Source: JASHPR01 sp963729365 (GTDB lineage Bacteria; Actinomycetota; Actinomycetes; Streptosporangiales; Streptosporangiaceae). Taken from it: DNA of 64,000 nucleotides. Below are positions 42,856 to 51,488 of this stretch, piece after piece. The stretch is taken from contig CAVSNQ010000011.1 in NCBI GenBank assembly GCA_963729365.1, positions 1 to 64,000 of the forward strand, given 5' to 3'. Position 1 is the stretch's first letter, and each line of letters begins with the position of its first letter. The notes beneath the pieces were generated by a model. It was not told where the DNA came from, did no database searches, and worked only from the letters and a program-made list of their open reading frames with translations. The position numbers were made by a program, and so were the translations under genes.

Positions 42856-43824
42856 GTGAAGATCGCCGCCGTGCAGGCACGGCCAGTCTGGCTAGACAGA
42901 GCTGCCACGGTCAAAAAAATCGTTGCCCTCATGGCCGATGCCGCAGCCCGCGGCGCCGAACTTGTCGTCTTCTCGGAAACATTCCTCTGCGGTTATCCCT
43001 TCTGGGCCTGCCGCACCAATGGTGCGGCATTTAACGACCCAATGCAGAAGCATGCCTACGCCCTGTACCTTGAGGCCGCGGTCAGCGCAACAGGCCCGGA
43101 GCTTCGGGTCGTCCGAGAAGCGGCAGGCGATCTCGGGCTATTTGTTTTCCTGGGTGTGAGCGAGCGTGACCCCGGGGGCGCCAGCGGAAGTGTCTACTGT
43201 TCACTCGCCGCGATCGACCCGGGCCGCGGTCTTATCGGCATGCACCGCAAGCTCGTGCCTACCCATGACGAGAGGCTTGTCTGGTCGCGAGGGGACGGCC
43301 ACGGGCTCCGGGCCTATGAGTACAAGGGCGTCAGGATCGGCGGCCTGATCTGCTGGGAGAACTGGATGCCGCTGGCCAGGCATGCGCTCTATGCCGACGG
43401 AATAGATGTACTGGTGTCCGTCTGGCCAGGCTGGTCCAACCTGACACGTGATATTACCCGCTTCACAGCGATAGAAGGCCGCGTGTATTCTGTGGCCGCA
43501 AGCGGCCTCCTCTCATTGGACGACGCCCGTTCGGATTTTCCGATGCTGGACGCCATTCGGGAAAGCTATCCAAATGACGTCTTCGATGGCGGCTCTGGTA
43601 TCGTGGCGCCGGATGGCAACTGGGTTGCCGGACTCGTTGTCGGGCGCGAGGAAGTGATCATAGCCGAAGTAGATCTCCACCGTGTTCACGAGGAGCGGCT
43701 AATGTTCGACGTGGCCGGTCACTACGCTCGGCCCGACGTGTTTAGCTGCCGGGTCAACCGCCATCGGCAGGCCAGCGCCGTTTTCGACGACGCGGCCGTC
43801 GCGGCCGATGCGGGGCAAGGCTGA
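42856..43824 (+). CDS. Nitrilase-family carbon-nitrogen hydrolase
   Basis: 322 residues with the Glu-Lys-Cys triad: FSETFLCGY, HRKLVPTHDER and LICWENWMPLAR, the WENW context typical of true nitrilases. It hydrolyses a nitrile or amide to an acid. Downstream of the GS-like gene on the same strand, it may cleave a gamma-glutamyl amide or release ammonia for the ligase. The GTG start 42856 follows AAAGG. The substrate is unknown. Confidence 0.88.
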   Translation: MKIAAVQARPVWLDRAATVKKIVALMADAAARGAELVVFSETFLCGYPFWACRTNGAAFNDPMQKHAYALYLEAAVSATGPELRVVREAAGDLGLFVFLGVSERDPGGASGSVYCSLAAIDPGRGLIGMHRKLVPTHDERLVWSRGDGHGLRAYEYKGVRIGGLICWENWMPLARHALYADGIDVLVSVWPGWSNLTRDITRFTAIEGRVYSVAASGLLSLDDARSDFPMLDAIRESYPNDVFDGGSGIVAPDGNWVAGLVVGREEVIIAEVDLHRVHEERLMFDVAGHYARPDVFSCRVNRHRQASAVFDDAAVAADAGQG

Positions 43825-43864
43825 CCGCCGTCGTTATACGCAACGGCGCGTGACAGGAGTAGCG

Positions 43865-44725
43865 ATGCCACATGAGGTGGCCGCCGGGAGCGCAGGCCGT
43901 GCTCGCGCCCCCCAGGGTTCCGGTCAGGCGCCGGCGAAGGTATTTCGCAGCGTCGAGATACGGCCGCTTCAGCCAGTGAACGCGTTTGAGGAGGCTATCG
44001 AGCAGATTCTCCGGCTGATCAAGCTCGGGATGGTGGTCCCGGGAGAGAAGTTGCTGTCGGAGCGGGAAATGGCAGCGAGGTTCGGGGTCAGCCGGCCCAC
44101 CGTGCGGGAAGCCATCCGGGCCCTCGCTCAGACCGGATACCTCGAGACCCGCCGGGGGCGGAACGGCGGCGCCTACGTACTCGAGCGGCCCGTGAAGCCG
44201 TCCAACCGCAGCGTGCGCCGCCTGGTCGCCGAGATGGGCGACGAGTTCCTCGATGCCCTGGACTTCCGGGCCGTGATCGAGCCCGGCGCGGCTGCGCTGG
44301 CCGCCGCCCGGGCCACTCCTCAAGACCACCGCCAGCTCGACGCGGCGCTCAGGGTGCTGGCGGCCGCCCCACGGGCGAGCTATCCGCCCAGTGAACGCGC
44401 GCGCAGGGACCAGCTGACGGGGAGCCAGCCGGGCGCGGAAGGGCAGGCTCCGCTTAGCTACCGGATGGCGGATCAGCATTTCCACCTGCTGATCGGTGAA
44501 ATCGCCCGGTCACCTTCCGTGGCCCGGGCGCTAACCGAGGTTCAGATGCGCCTCAGTGACCTCATCGCGCACACGCCACAGGTGGAGGGCGCGCTGCGGC
44601 ACTCCGATGAACAGCACTACCTCATCGTCGACGCCATCGTCCGCGGCGATGCCGAGGCGGCATCGGCCGCAATGCGCACCCATGTCGCAGCGACGGCCAG
44701 CTACATCCGCGGCTTTCTCGCGTGA
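43865..44725 (+). CDS. FadR-type GntR regulator (FCD domain)
   Basis: 286 residues. Winged helix LLSEREMAARFGVSRPTVREAIRALAQTGYLETRRGRNGGAYV, followed by an FCD effector domain (EFLDALDFRAVIEPGAAALAA, then MADQHFHLLIGEIARS and HSDEQHYLIVDAIVRGDAEAA), which carries the helical metal/ligand pocket. AGGAG precedes ATG 43865. Placed after GS-like and nitrilase genes, it is probably their local repressor, with the palindrome at 41192-41208 a possible site. Confidence 0.9.
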   Translation: MPHEVAAGSAGRARAPQGSGQAPAKVFRSVEIRPLQPVNAFEEAIEQILRLIKLGMVVPGEKLLSEREMAARFGVSRPTVREAIRALAQTGYLETRRGRNGGAYVLERPVKPSNRSVRRLVAEMGDEFLDALDFRAVIEPGAAALAAARATPQDHRQLDAALRVLAAAPRASYPPSERARRDQLTGSQPGAEGQAPLSYRMADQHFHLLIGEIARSPSVARALTEVQMRLSDLIAHTPQVEGALRHSDEQHYLIVDAIVRGDAEAASAAMRTHVAATASYIRGFLA

Positions 44726-44853
44726 GATAGCCAGCTAGGCCGTCGACGAGGCCGCGGTGGTGCCTCGGCGCCGGGACATCATCCGCCGGGTCGACGGGAT
44801 GCTCCCGTAAACGCCTGGCCCGATTTGTCAGACCCTGTCGCGAGGATGGGGTC

Positions 44854-45759
44854 GTGGTCAGTACTGAGACAGCCAGGCCCACGGCGAACGGGTCTGCCGC
44901 GGACAGAACCCGTACGGACAGAACCCGCACGGACCGGTCCCGCCGGGCCGAGCTCGGCGGCTTCCTCAAGGCGCGGCGCGCCAGGCTGCGGCCCGAGGAC
45001 GTCGGGCTGGCACCGGGCCCGCGGCGCCGGACGCCGGGCCTGCGGCGCGAGGAGGTCGCCCTGCTCGCCGGGGTGGGCGTCAGCTGGTACACGTGGCTGG
45101 AGCAGGGCCGGCCGATCAACGCGAGCTGGCAGGTGCTCGACGCGGTGGCCAGGACCTTGCAGCTCGACCGAGCCGGGCGCTGGCACCTGTACCGGCTCGC
45201 CGAGGCGATGCCGCTGCGGTCGCTGGCCAAGACGGGCGACGTCCCCGAAGCCGTCTGCGACGTGCTCCGCTCGCTCGACCCGCTGCCCGCCGTGCTGGTC
45301 AACGGCCGGTTCGACATCATCAAGACGAACGACGCCCACGAGGAGATGTTCTGGGAGTGGCACGCCCTCCCGTGCGTCCATAAGAACCTGCTGTGGTGCG
45401 CGGTCACCGAGCCGCGCGCACGCAAGCAGTTCCTCAACTACGACGAGGAGATCCCGTACATGGTGGCCCGGCTGCGCGCCAGCTACGCGCAGCACATCGG
45501 CGACGCGGAGTGGGAAGAGGACATCCGCCGCCTGGCCGGCCTGAGCCTGGAGTTCGCCGAGCTGTGGGCGCGGCACGAGGTAGCCGGGCCCGCGCCCCGC
45601 ACGCTGCGGTTCGACCATCCCGACGCCGGGCTGATGACGTTCACCCGCACCGAGCTTGACGTCGCTGGGCTGGCGGACCTGCGCATCTCCGTGTACAGCC
45701 CGCTGGACGACGACACCAGGTCCCGGCTGCCCCGGACCCGCAGGAGCCGGCCCGCCTAG
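44854..45759 (+). CDS. XRE-family regulator with MmyB-like ligand domain
   Basis: 301 residues. N-terminal HTH (ELGGFLKARRARLRPEDVGL, then LRREEVALLAGVGVSWYTWLEQGR) and a C-terminal MmyB-like PAS-type domain (LDPLPAVLVNGRFDIIKTNDAHEEMFW and on). This architecture is common in actinomycete regulators of antibiotic resistance and lipid response, often controlling an adjacent gene. A small duplication encodes DRTRTDRTRTDR near the N-terminus. The gene shares its last four bases with the convergent MBL gene. Confidence 0.88.
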   Translation: MVSTETARPTANGSAADRTRTDRTRTDRSRRAELGGFLKARRARLRPEDVGLAPGPRRRTPGLRREEVALLAGVGVSWYTWLEQGRPINASWQVLDAVARTLQLDRAGRWHLYRLAEAMPLRSLAKTGDVPEAVCDVLRSLDPLPAVLVNGRFDIIKTNDAHEEMFWEWHALPCVHKNLLWCAVTEPRARKQFLNYDEEIPYMVARLRASYAQHIGDAEWEEDIRRLAGLSLEFAELWARHEVAGPAPRTLRFDHPDAGLMTFTRTELDVAGLADLRISVYSPLDDDTRSRLPRTRRSRPA

Positions 45760-46871
45760 CGGCCCTGGTGATCGACGGGCCCGATCAGCAGCCGGTCCGG
45801 GCCCCCCGGGGGGGCCGGGCGCGTGACCAGGCGGCCGGCCCGTTCGAGGTACTCGATGTGGGCGGCGGTCTCGGCCAGGGCGGCCCGGCGCATGAAGCCC
45901 GTGATCTGATCCCAGTCGCGGGACCAGGTCAGCTTCTGGGCGACATCCCAGATCGTGGGCTGGCCGGCCGCGGCGACGATGTCCAGGACCTCACGGGCCC
46001 GGGCATCGTGGTGCTGGATCAGGGACCGCGACCGCTCGGCGATCCCGCGGAACCGGTACTCGTGGGCGGGCAGTGCCTCGGCGCTGTCGTAGCGGCCCAT
46101 CGCGCTCAGTGATTCCAGGTAGCTGGTCAGCGGCGAGTCCTTGCTCCCCGGCATCAGCCCGATGTTCGGCGAGATGCGCGGCAGCAGGTGGTCTCCGGTG
46201 AGCAGCAGGTCGTGGTCGCCGTCATGCAGGCAGATGTGCCCCGGCGTATGTCCCGGAGTCCACACGACCCGCACCCGCCGCCCCGGCAGGTCCAGGTCGT
46301 GGCCGTCCTCGAGCAGCACGTCCGGCTCGGCCAGGCGGTAGAAGCCGAGGGCCTCGGCCACTTCCGCGGTGAACTCGGCCATCATGTCGGCGGGCGCCCC
46401 GGAGCGCTCCAGCCAGGATCGGGCACCGTCGGCCCCGATCGCCTCGCCGACGCGCGCGGGCAGGTTCTGCAGCTCGGCGGCGTGCATCGCGATCCACGCG
46501 CCCGATGCCTCGCTGAGGCGCCGGCTGAGGCCGTGATGATCGAGATGCACGTGGGTGACGACGATGCCGGTGACCCGGTCCGGTGACAGGCCCGCGACCT
46601 GCATGCCGCGCAGCAGGTCCTCCCAGCCCCGGTCGGATGCCCAGCCCGGATCCACGACCACGGCCCCGGCGTCGGCGAGCAGCAGGTAGGCCAGCGTGTA
46701 GCGGAGCGGGTTCTCCGGAATCGTCACCGGCACCGACCACACGCCGGACCTGACCTGCTCGACCGGCGGGAACTCGCGGGCCTGCCACGCGCGCCGCTGC
46801 GCCACGCCGGTCACGGTCACCGGCCCACCGCCCGGAGCACCGCGGGCCGGGGCGCGCGGGCTCCCGGTCAT
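45756..46871 (-). CDS. Metallo-beta-lactamase-fold hydrolase
   Basis: 371 residues. Metal site VVTHVHLDHHGLSRRLS (HxHxDH), then the further ligand His in TPGHTPGHICLHDG and Asp in LLTGDHLLPR. The fold suits thioester, lactone or glyoxylase-II type hydrolysis. A C-terminal winged-helix-like part (QPTIWDVAQKLTW) matches the common MBL + MBLAC-type architecture. GGAGGAG 6 bp upstream fixes ATG 46871. A palindrome at 46918-46930 lies in its promoter. Substrate unknown. Confidence 0.85.
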   Translation of the reverse strand: MTGSPRAPARGAPGGGPVTVTGVAQRRAWQAREFPPVEQVRSGVWSVPVTIPENPLRYTLAYLLLADAGAVVVDPGWASDRGWEDLLRGMQVAGLSPDRVTGIVVTHVHLDHHGLSRRLSEASGAWIAMHAAELQNLPARVGEAIGADGARSWLERSGAPADMMAEFTAEVAEALGFYRLAEPDVLLEDGHDLDLPGRRVRVVWTPGHTPGHICLHDGDHDLLLTGDHLLPRISPNIGLMPGSKDSPLTSYLESLSAMGRYDSAEALPAHEYRFRGIAERSRSLIQHHDARAREVLDIVAAAGQPTIWDVAQKLTWSRDWDQITGFMRRAALAETAAHIEYLERAGRLVTRPAPPGGPDRLLIGPVDHQGR

Positions 46872-46917
46872 TCGCAGCTCCTCCGGATCCAACGTCGTCG
46901 GCGGCCAGCATAATACG

Positions 46918-46930
46918 GACGAAGTTCGTC
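46918..46930. promoter_or_regulatory. Palindrome GACGAAGTTCGTC upstream of the MBL-fold gene
   Basis: Exact 6-bp arms around one base, 47 bp before ATG 46871. On the minus strand it ends just before a TATTAT box (46915-46910), a possible -10, so a bound repressor would block transcription. A TetR-type binder is plausible; no TetR gene is adjacent. Confidence 0.55.
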
Positions 46931-46984
46931 TAGCAATTTGGCGCGGTCACCTGAACTGGGCCCCGGCCCCCGATGGCGTCACCG

Positions 46985-49339
46985 TCACGCGGGCCGTGTC
47001 CCGTCCCAGGGCCGGATGACTGGCCGTAACGCTGACGACCCCGGGCCGGCCTCGGAGCGGACGAAGGCGCCGCCCACACCGCCGTATCCGCCGAACTCGA
47101 ACGGATTGTCGCCGATCAGCGTCGCCGGGCCGGTCAGCGACAGGCGCACGTGGCCGGTGACATGGGGACGCTGATGGCCGTAAGCGTCCAGGGCGCGGAA
47201 CGTGAGCCGCGTGGTGTCCGTGCCGTCGGCCTGGATCGAGGCGTCATCCGCGGTCAGCGCGAGACGGTCTCGCGCGGGGTCGGCCGACATCCGGACCGAG
47301 GCCGCCAGCTGGCCGCCGACGTAGCCGTCGATGCGCAGCTCCGGCAGGCCGGATCCGCCGCCGGTGAGATCGGCGAACACCGGAGGGTGCGCGAGGCCGC
47401 CGAAGCCGGCGGTGTCGGGGGTGCCGGTCGCGACGTGGGCGCCGCCCACGTAGATCTCGAGCCGGTCGCAGTTGGTAGCGATCATGGCGTTCGGGCCCGG
47501 GCCGTCCGGCGGCGAGCCCGGGCCGAAGTCCCAGAAGAAGACCGGCAGGATCACCGGGCGCACGGACGGATCCTGCTGCGAGCGGTAGAACGCCGCACCG
47601 GGCTTGGGCACCCGGAACGTGTCGACGACGCCCGCCGTCTTCAGGGCATCCCAGACGCGGCTACCGCCGTTGAGCGACGCGTAGTCGAAGCCCGCCCAGC
47701 CGAGCAGCCCGGCGTATCCCGGGTCGGACCGGGCGATGCTGTGCACCCGGGCGTGCATCAGCGCCTGCTCGGCCAGCACCGCCCCGGGGTCGGTCCAGCG
47801 ATAGGTCGGCGACCCGTCCAGCACGCCGACGGCCTCACTGACCAGGTAGGGAACGCCCGGTAGCGGCGGATTGAGCTCGGCACGGCCGTCGCGGAAGTGG
47901 TAGTCGTCGTACCCGAACACGTCCTCGGCCCAGCCGACGCGAGAGTAGACGGCCATGGCGCCGGTCGTTGGCCGGCTGCCGTCGAGCTGGTAGGCGAGCT
48001 CGCGGGCGCGGGCGTACAGGCCGGCGTAGTTCGCCGTCTCGTCCAGCCGGGTGCCCCAGACGATCACCGACGGCCGGCTGCGGTCGCGGATCACCATGTC
48101 GCTGGTGTTCTGCAGCATGATGGCCCGCCAGGCGGCGTCGCCCACGTACTGCCAGCCGGGCGGCTCCGGCCAGACCATGATGCCGAGCTCGTCGCAGGCG
48201 TCCAGGAAGTGCGGGGACTGCGGATAGTGCGAGCAGCGGACCATGTTGCAGTTCAGCTCGTACTTCAGGATCTCCGCGTCCCGGCGCTGCAGCCGGGCCG
48301 CGGCGGCCATCCCGGTGTAGGGGAAGAGCTGGTGCCGGTTCAGGCCGAAGATCTGCAGCCGCTCGCCGTTGAGGTAGAAGCCGCCGGGCTTGAACACCGC
48401 CTCCCGGAACCCGGTCCTGACCGTGACCGTGTGCGCCTGCCTGCCCGCCGGGGCCAGCGTGACCAGGACCGTGTACAGCTTCGGCGTGTCCGGCGACCAT
48501 AGCGTCACGTTCGGCATCCCGGTGATGCCGAACGTGACGAGCGTGGTCCCTGGGCTGGTGATCCGCACCGTGGCCGAGGCGGTGGCCAGCACGTCCGAGC
48601 CGTCCTGCAGCCGGGCGCTGATCCGGACCGGATCGCGGGGCACGGTCGCCGCGTCGATCGTGGCCTGCACCTGCACGCTCCGGTCGGCCCTGAGCACGTT
48701 GACCGGCTTGGCGAACACGTCGGACAGGAACACCTCGGGCACCACGCGCAACGTGGCATCGCGGTAGATGCCGCCCGGCTGCAGGTAGTCCACGGCCGCG
48801 GCGCCACCCGGGGCGCCCTCGGGCGGCACCGCGAGCCACCGGGAATCCACGATCAGGGCCAGAACGTTACGGTCGCCCGCCAGGTGGCCAGTCAGCTCGG
48901 TCGACCACGGGAGGTACCCGCCCTGGTGCGTGCTCACCGTGGTGCCGTTGATCGCCGCGGTCGCGTTCACCATCACGCCGTCGAAGTCGACGAATACCCG
49001 GGAGCCGCTGCCCTCGGGCCGGCCGAAGTGCTTGCGGTAGATCCAGACCGCCTCCCAGCTGGCCGGCTCCCAGTTGCCCCAGGACAGCGGCGTGACCGTG
49101 TGCGGAAGCGTGATCCGGGCGAAGTCGCTGTCGTCGTACCCGGGATCCGCAGAGCCTGCGACGTAACGGCCGCCGAACAGCCAGCCCTGGTTGAAGTCAT
49201 AGGCGGCCTGGGGACTGGCCGGCGCCGCGCCGGGACCGCCGTGGGCGGCGCATCCGGCGGCTGTCAGCGAGGCGAGCGCGCCTCCGAGCGTGCCGGCCCG
49301 CAGTACGGCGCGCCGTGACGGCGAGGACGGACCCGTCAT
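46985..49339 (-). CDS. Glycoside hydrolase family 2 beta-galactosidase-like lipoprotein
   Basis: 784 residues. The N-terminus has a Tat signal (SRRAVLRAGTLGGALASLTAAGC) whose lipobox TAAGC makes it a lipoprotein. Then come a jelly-roll sugar-binding part (GYDDSDFARITLPHTVTPLSWGNWEPASWEAVWIYRKHF), an Ig-like part and a catalytic barrel. The acid/base Glu is in VIVWGTRLDETANY and the nucleophile Glu in PYLVSEAVG. A C-terminal Ig domain follows. It cleaves a beta-galactoside or related glycoside outside the cell. AAACCGTTT at 49354-49362, near the start, could be a LacI-type half-site. Confidence 0.85.
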   Translation of the reverse strand: MTGPSSPSRRAVLRAGTLGGALASLTAAGCAAHGGPGAAPASPQAAYDFNQGWLFGGRYVAGSADPGYDDSDFARITLPHTVTPLSWGNWEPASWEAVWIYRKHFGRPEGSGSRVFVDFDGVMVNATAAINGTTVSTHQGGYLPWSTELTGHLAGDRNVLALIVDSRWLAVPPEGAPGGAAAVDYLQPGGIYRDATLRVVPEVFLSDVFAKPVNVLRADRSVQVQATIDAATVPRDPVRISARLQDGSDVLATASATVRITSPGTTLVTFGITGMPNVTLWSPDTPKLYTVLVTLAPAGRQAHTVTVRTGFREAVFKPGGFYLNGERLQIFGLNRHQLFPYTGMAAAARLQRRDAEILKYELNCNMVRCSHYPQSPHFLDACDELGIMVWPEPPGWQYVGDAAWRAIMLQNTSDMVIRDRSRPSVIVWGTRLDETANYAGLYARARELAYQLDGSRPTTGAMAVYSRVGWAEDVFGYDDYHFRDGRAELNPPLPGVPYLVSEAVGVLDGSPTYRWTDPGAVLAEQALMHARVHSIARSDPGYAGLLGWAGFDYASLNGGSRVWDALKTAGVVDTFRVPKPGAAFYRSQQDPSVRPVILPVFFWDFGPGSPPDGPGPNAMIATNCDRLEIYVGGAHVATGTPDTAGFGGLAHPPVFADLTGGGSGLPELRIDGYVGGQLAASVRMSADPARDRLALTADDASIQADGTDTTRLTFRALDAYGHQRPHVTGHVRLSLTGPATLIGDNPFEFGGYGGVGGAFVRSEAGPGSSALRPVIRPWDGTRPA

Positions 49340-49536
49340 ATCTGGTAACACTAAAACCGTTTCCGCATCAGCGCGCCTGCGGGCGTGATCTCGCCGGCCG
49401 GCGCAGCATCCGTCACCGGCCGGTGATTCTATGCGTGCTCGGAGTACTGGTCTGCGCCGCGGGCGGCTGGACCGCGTAGGGTTTGGCTCGCGACGGATAC
49501 GGGGATCGCTCACGACGTCGAGCAGGAGGGATCACT

Positions 49537-50187
49537 GTGGCAGAGACCACGTTCACGATCGGGGCCGAAGCCAGCTGCACCGACGGGGTCTGCGGCGAGG
49601 TGCGCCAGGTGGTCGTCGACCCCGTCGCCCGCGCCGTCACCCACCTGGTGGTCGCGCCGAAAGACCGCCTGGACCTGGCCAGGCTCGTCCCGCTCGATCT
49701 CGTCGACGCCTCGACGGGTGAGGTCAAGCTCAGCTGCACCCGGGCCGAGTTCGATCATCTCGGCGCCGCTGAGGAGACGCAGTTCGCGTCGGACGTCGCG
49801 GCCTACGGGGCCTACGGCCCGGAGCAGATGGTCACCTGGCCCTACTACGGCCTCGGCCCGGGCCTGGCCGGCGTCGGCCCGGAGATGGTGTCGCCAGGCG
49901 TGGTCTACGACACCGTCCCGCTGGGCGAGGTGGAAGTGCGCCGCGACGAGCACGTCCACGCCACCGACGGGTACATCGGGCGCGTCCAGGGGCTGGTCAT
50001 CGAGCGGGAGAGCTACCACGTGACCCACGTGCTGCTGCAGGAGGGTCACCTGTGGGGCAAGAAGGAAGTGGCCATCCCGATCTCCGCCGTGACCAGGGTC
50101 GATCCCGACGACGGCATCCACCTCAACATCACCAAGCAGCAGATCCACGACCTGCCGCCGGTGGACATCGATCACCCGGCCGGGTAG
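49537..50187 (+). CDS. PRC-barrel domain protein
   Basis: 216 residues in two parts: TIGAEASCTDGVCGEVRQVVVDPVARAVTHLVV, then PLGEVEVRRDEHVHATDGYIGRVQGLVI and a tail LNITKQQIHDLPPVDIDHPAG. PRC-barrel proteins bind RNA, pigments or stress partners; the function here is unknown. AGGAGGG eight bases before GTG 49537 sets the start. It overlaps the convergent hisI end by 16 bp. Confidence 0.82.
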   Translation: MAETTFTIGAEASCTDGVCGEVRQVVVDPVARAVTHLVVAPKDRLDLARLVPLDLVDASTGEVKLSCTRAEFDHLGAAEETQFASDVAAYGAYGPEQMVTWPYYGLGPGLAGVGPEMVSPGVVYDTVPLGEVEVRRDEHVHATDGYIGRVQGLVIERESYHVTHVLLQEGHLWGKKEVAIPISAVTRVDPDDGIHLNITKQQIHDLPPVDIDHPAG

Positions 50188-50564
50188 GCCTCGAGCACGT
50201 CGGCGTCGAAGCAGGTCCGGTCGCCGGTGTGGCAGGCCGCCCCGACCTGATCCACCCTGACCAGCACCACGTCCGCGTCGCAGTCGAGCGCGACCGACTT
50301 CACCCGCTGGGCATGCCCGGATGTCTCGCCCTTCACCCAGTACTCCTGCCGGCTGCGCGACCAGTACGTGCACCGGCCCGTGGTCAGCGTGCGGTACAGC
50401 GCCTCGTCGTCCATCCAGCCCAGCATCAGCACCTCGCCGGTGTCGTACTGCTGCGCGATGGCCGCAATCAGCCCGTCGGAGTTGCGCTTCAGCCGCGCGG
50501 CGATCTTGGGGTCGAGCCGGGACTCGCCGACGCCGACCCGGACCGATCCGTCATCCGTGCCCAT
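50172..50564 (-). CDS. hisI: Phosphoribosyl-AMP cyclohydrolase
   Basis: 130 residues, the usual length for a single-domain HisI. Motifs: VLMLGWMDDEALYRTLTTGRCTYWSRSRQEYWVKGETSGHAQ, Zn ligands in LDCDADVVLVRVDQ.GAACHTGDRTC. It opens the adenine ring of phosphoribosyl-AMP in histidine synthesis. It lies 34 bp after hisF and is the last gene of the his region here. Its stop end overlaps the PRC-barrel gene in the opposite direction. Confidence 0.94.
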   Translation of the reverse strand: MGTDDGSVRVGVGESRLDPKIAARLKRNSDGLIAAIAQQYDTGEVLMLGWMDDEALYRTLTTGRCTYWSRSRQEYWVKGETSGHAQRVKSVALDCDADVVLVRVDQVGAACHTGDRTCFDADVLEAYPAG

Positions 50565-50598
50565 GCTGCTAAGCCTCGCATGCCGGCCAGGTCGCGGG

Positions 50599-51471
50599 TC
50601 AGCGGACCGGGTGGCCAGCGGCCCGCAGCGATTCCTTGACTTCGCCGATCCTGATCTCGCCGAAGTGGAACACGCTGGCGGCGAGCACCGCGTCCGCGCC
50701 CGCGGCGACCGCGGGGGCGAAGTCAGCGGCCTGGCCGGCCCCTCCGCTGGCGATCACCGGGACGTCCACGGCCGCCCGCACCGCGCCGATCAGCTCCAGG
50801 TCGAATCCGCTCAGGGTGCCGTCGGCGTCCATCGAGTTCAGCAAGATCTCGCCGGCGCCGAGTTCCGCCGCCCGGCGCGCCCAGGCCACCGCGTCCAGGC
50901 CGGTGCCGCGCCGCCCGCCGTGCGTGGTCACCTCGAACCACCTGCGGGGGGCTCCACCCCCCGCAGGCCCCCCAGACAGCCACCGGCCAGGGGCTCCGCC
51001 CCCCGCACTCCCCCCGGAGAGCCACTCGCGGGGGGCTCCACCCCCCGCACTCCCCCCGGAGAGCGGAGCGCGGCGCGCGTCCACCGACACCACCACGCAC
51101 TGCGCGCCGAACCGGCCGGCCACCTCGGTGAGCAGCTCCGGCCGGGCGATCGCCGCGGTGTTGAGCGACACTTTGTCGGCGCCGGCCCGGAGCAGCTGGT
51201 CCACGTCGTGCACGCTGCGCACGCCCCCGCCGACGGTCAGCGGGATGAACACCTGGTCCGCGGTCCTGGCCACCACGTCGACCATCGTGTCCCGGTGTTC
51301 GGCCGACGCGGTGATGTCCAGGAACACCAGCTCGTCGGCGCCCTCGCCGTCGTAGGCGGCGGCCAGCTGCACCGGGTCGCCCGCGTCCCGCAGGTTGCGG
51401 AAGTTGACCCCCTTGACCACCCGGCCGTCGGCCACGTCCAGGCACGGGATGACCCGCACGGCGACCGGCAT
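50599..51471 (-). CDS. hisF: Imidazole glycerol phosphate synthase, cyclase subunit, with tandem-repeat insertion
   Basis: 290 residues, about 35-40 more than normal HisF (about 250). Core motifs are intact: VIPCLDVADGRVVKGVNF, PLTVGGGVRSV, VDAR, then FEVTTHGGR, LNSMDADGTLSGFDLE, VPVIASGGAG. Between DARR and FEVTT a 42-residue block made of three 14-residue units (LSGGSAGGGAPREW type) is inserted, matching a 42-bp DNA repeat (50939-51064). This loop sits at the mouth of the active site but is surface-located, so function may survive. hisF pairs with hisH. Confidence 0.93.
   Translation of the reverse strand: MPVAVRVIPCLDVADGRVVKGVNFRNLRDAGDPVQLAAAYDGEGADELVFLDITASAEHRDTMVDVVARTADQVFIPLTVGGGVRSVHDVDQLLRAGADKVSLNTAAIARPELLTEVAGRFGAQCVVVSVDARRAPLSGGSAGGGAPREWLSGGSAGGGAPGRWLSGGPAGGGAPRRWFEVTTHGGRRGTGLDAVAWARRAAELGAGEILLNSMDADGTLSGFDLELIGAVRAAVDVPVIASGGAGQAADFAPAVAAGADAVLAASVFHFGEIRIGEVKESLRAAGHPVR
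50939..51064 (-). repeat. Three 42-bp tandem GC-rich palindromic units inside hisF
   Basis: Units start at 50939, 50981 and 51023. Each contains an inverted repeat such as GCGGGGGG-CTCCA-CCCCCCGC, able to form an 8-bp hairpin. Multiples of three keep the frame open. The sequence looks like a dispersed GC-rich palindromic repeat that settled in a coding region. Confidence 0.9.
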
Positions 51472-51488
51472 CAGGACTCCGCCACCGG

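Noticed and set aside
50939..51064. CRISPR or attachment site in hisF
   Set aside because: Three direct units without variable spacers, and the hisF frame continues through them.
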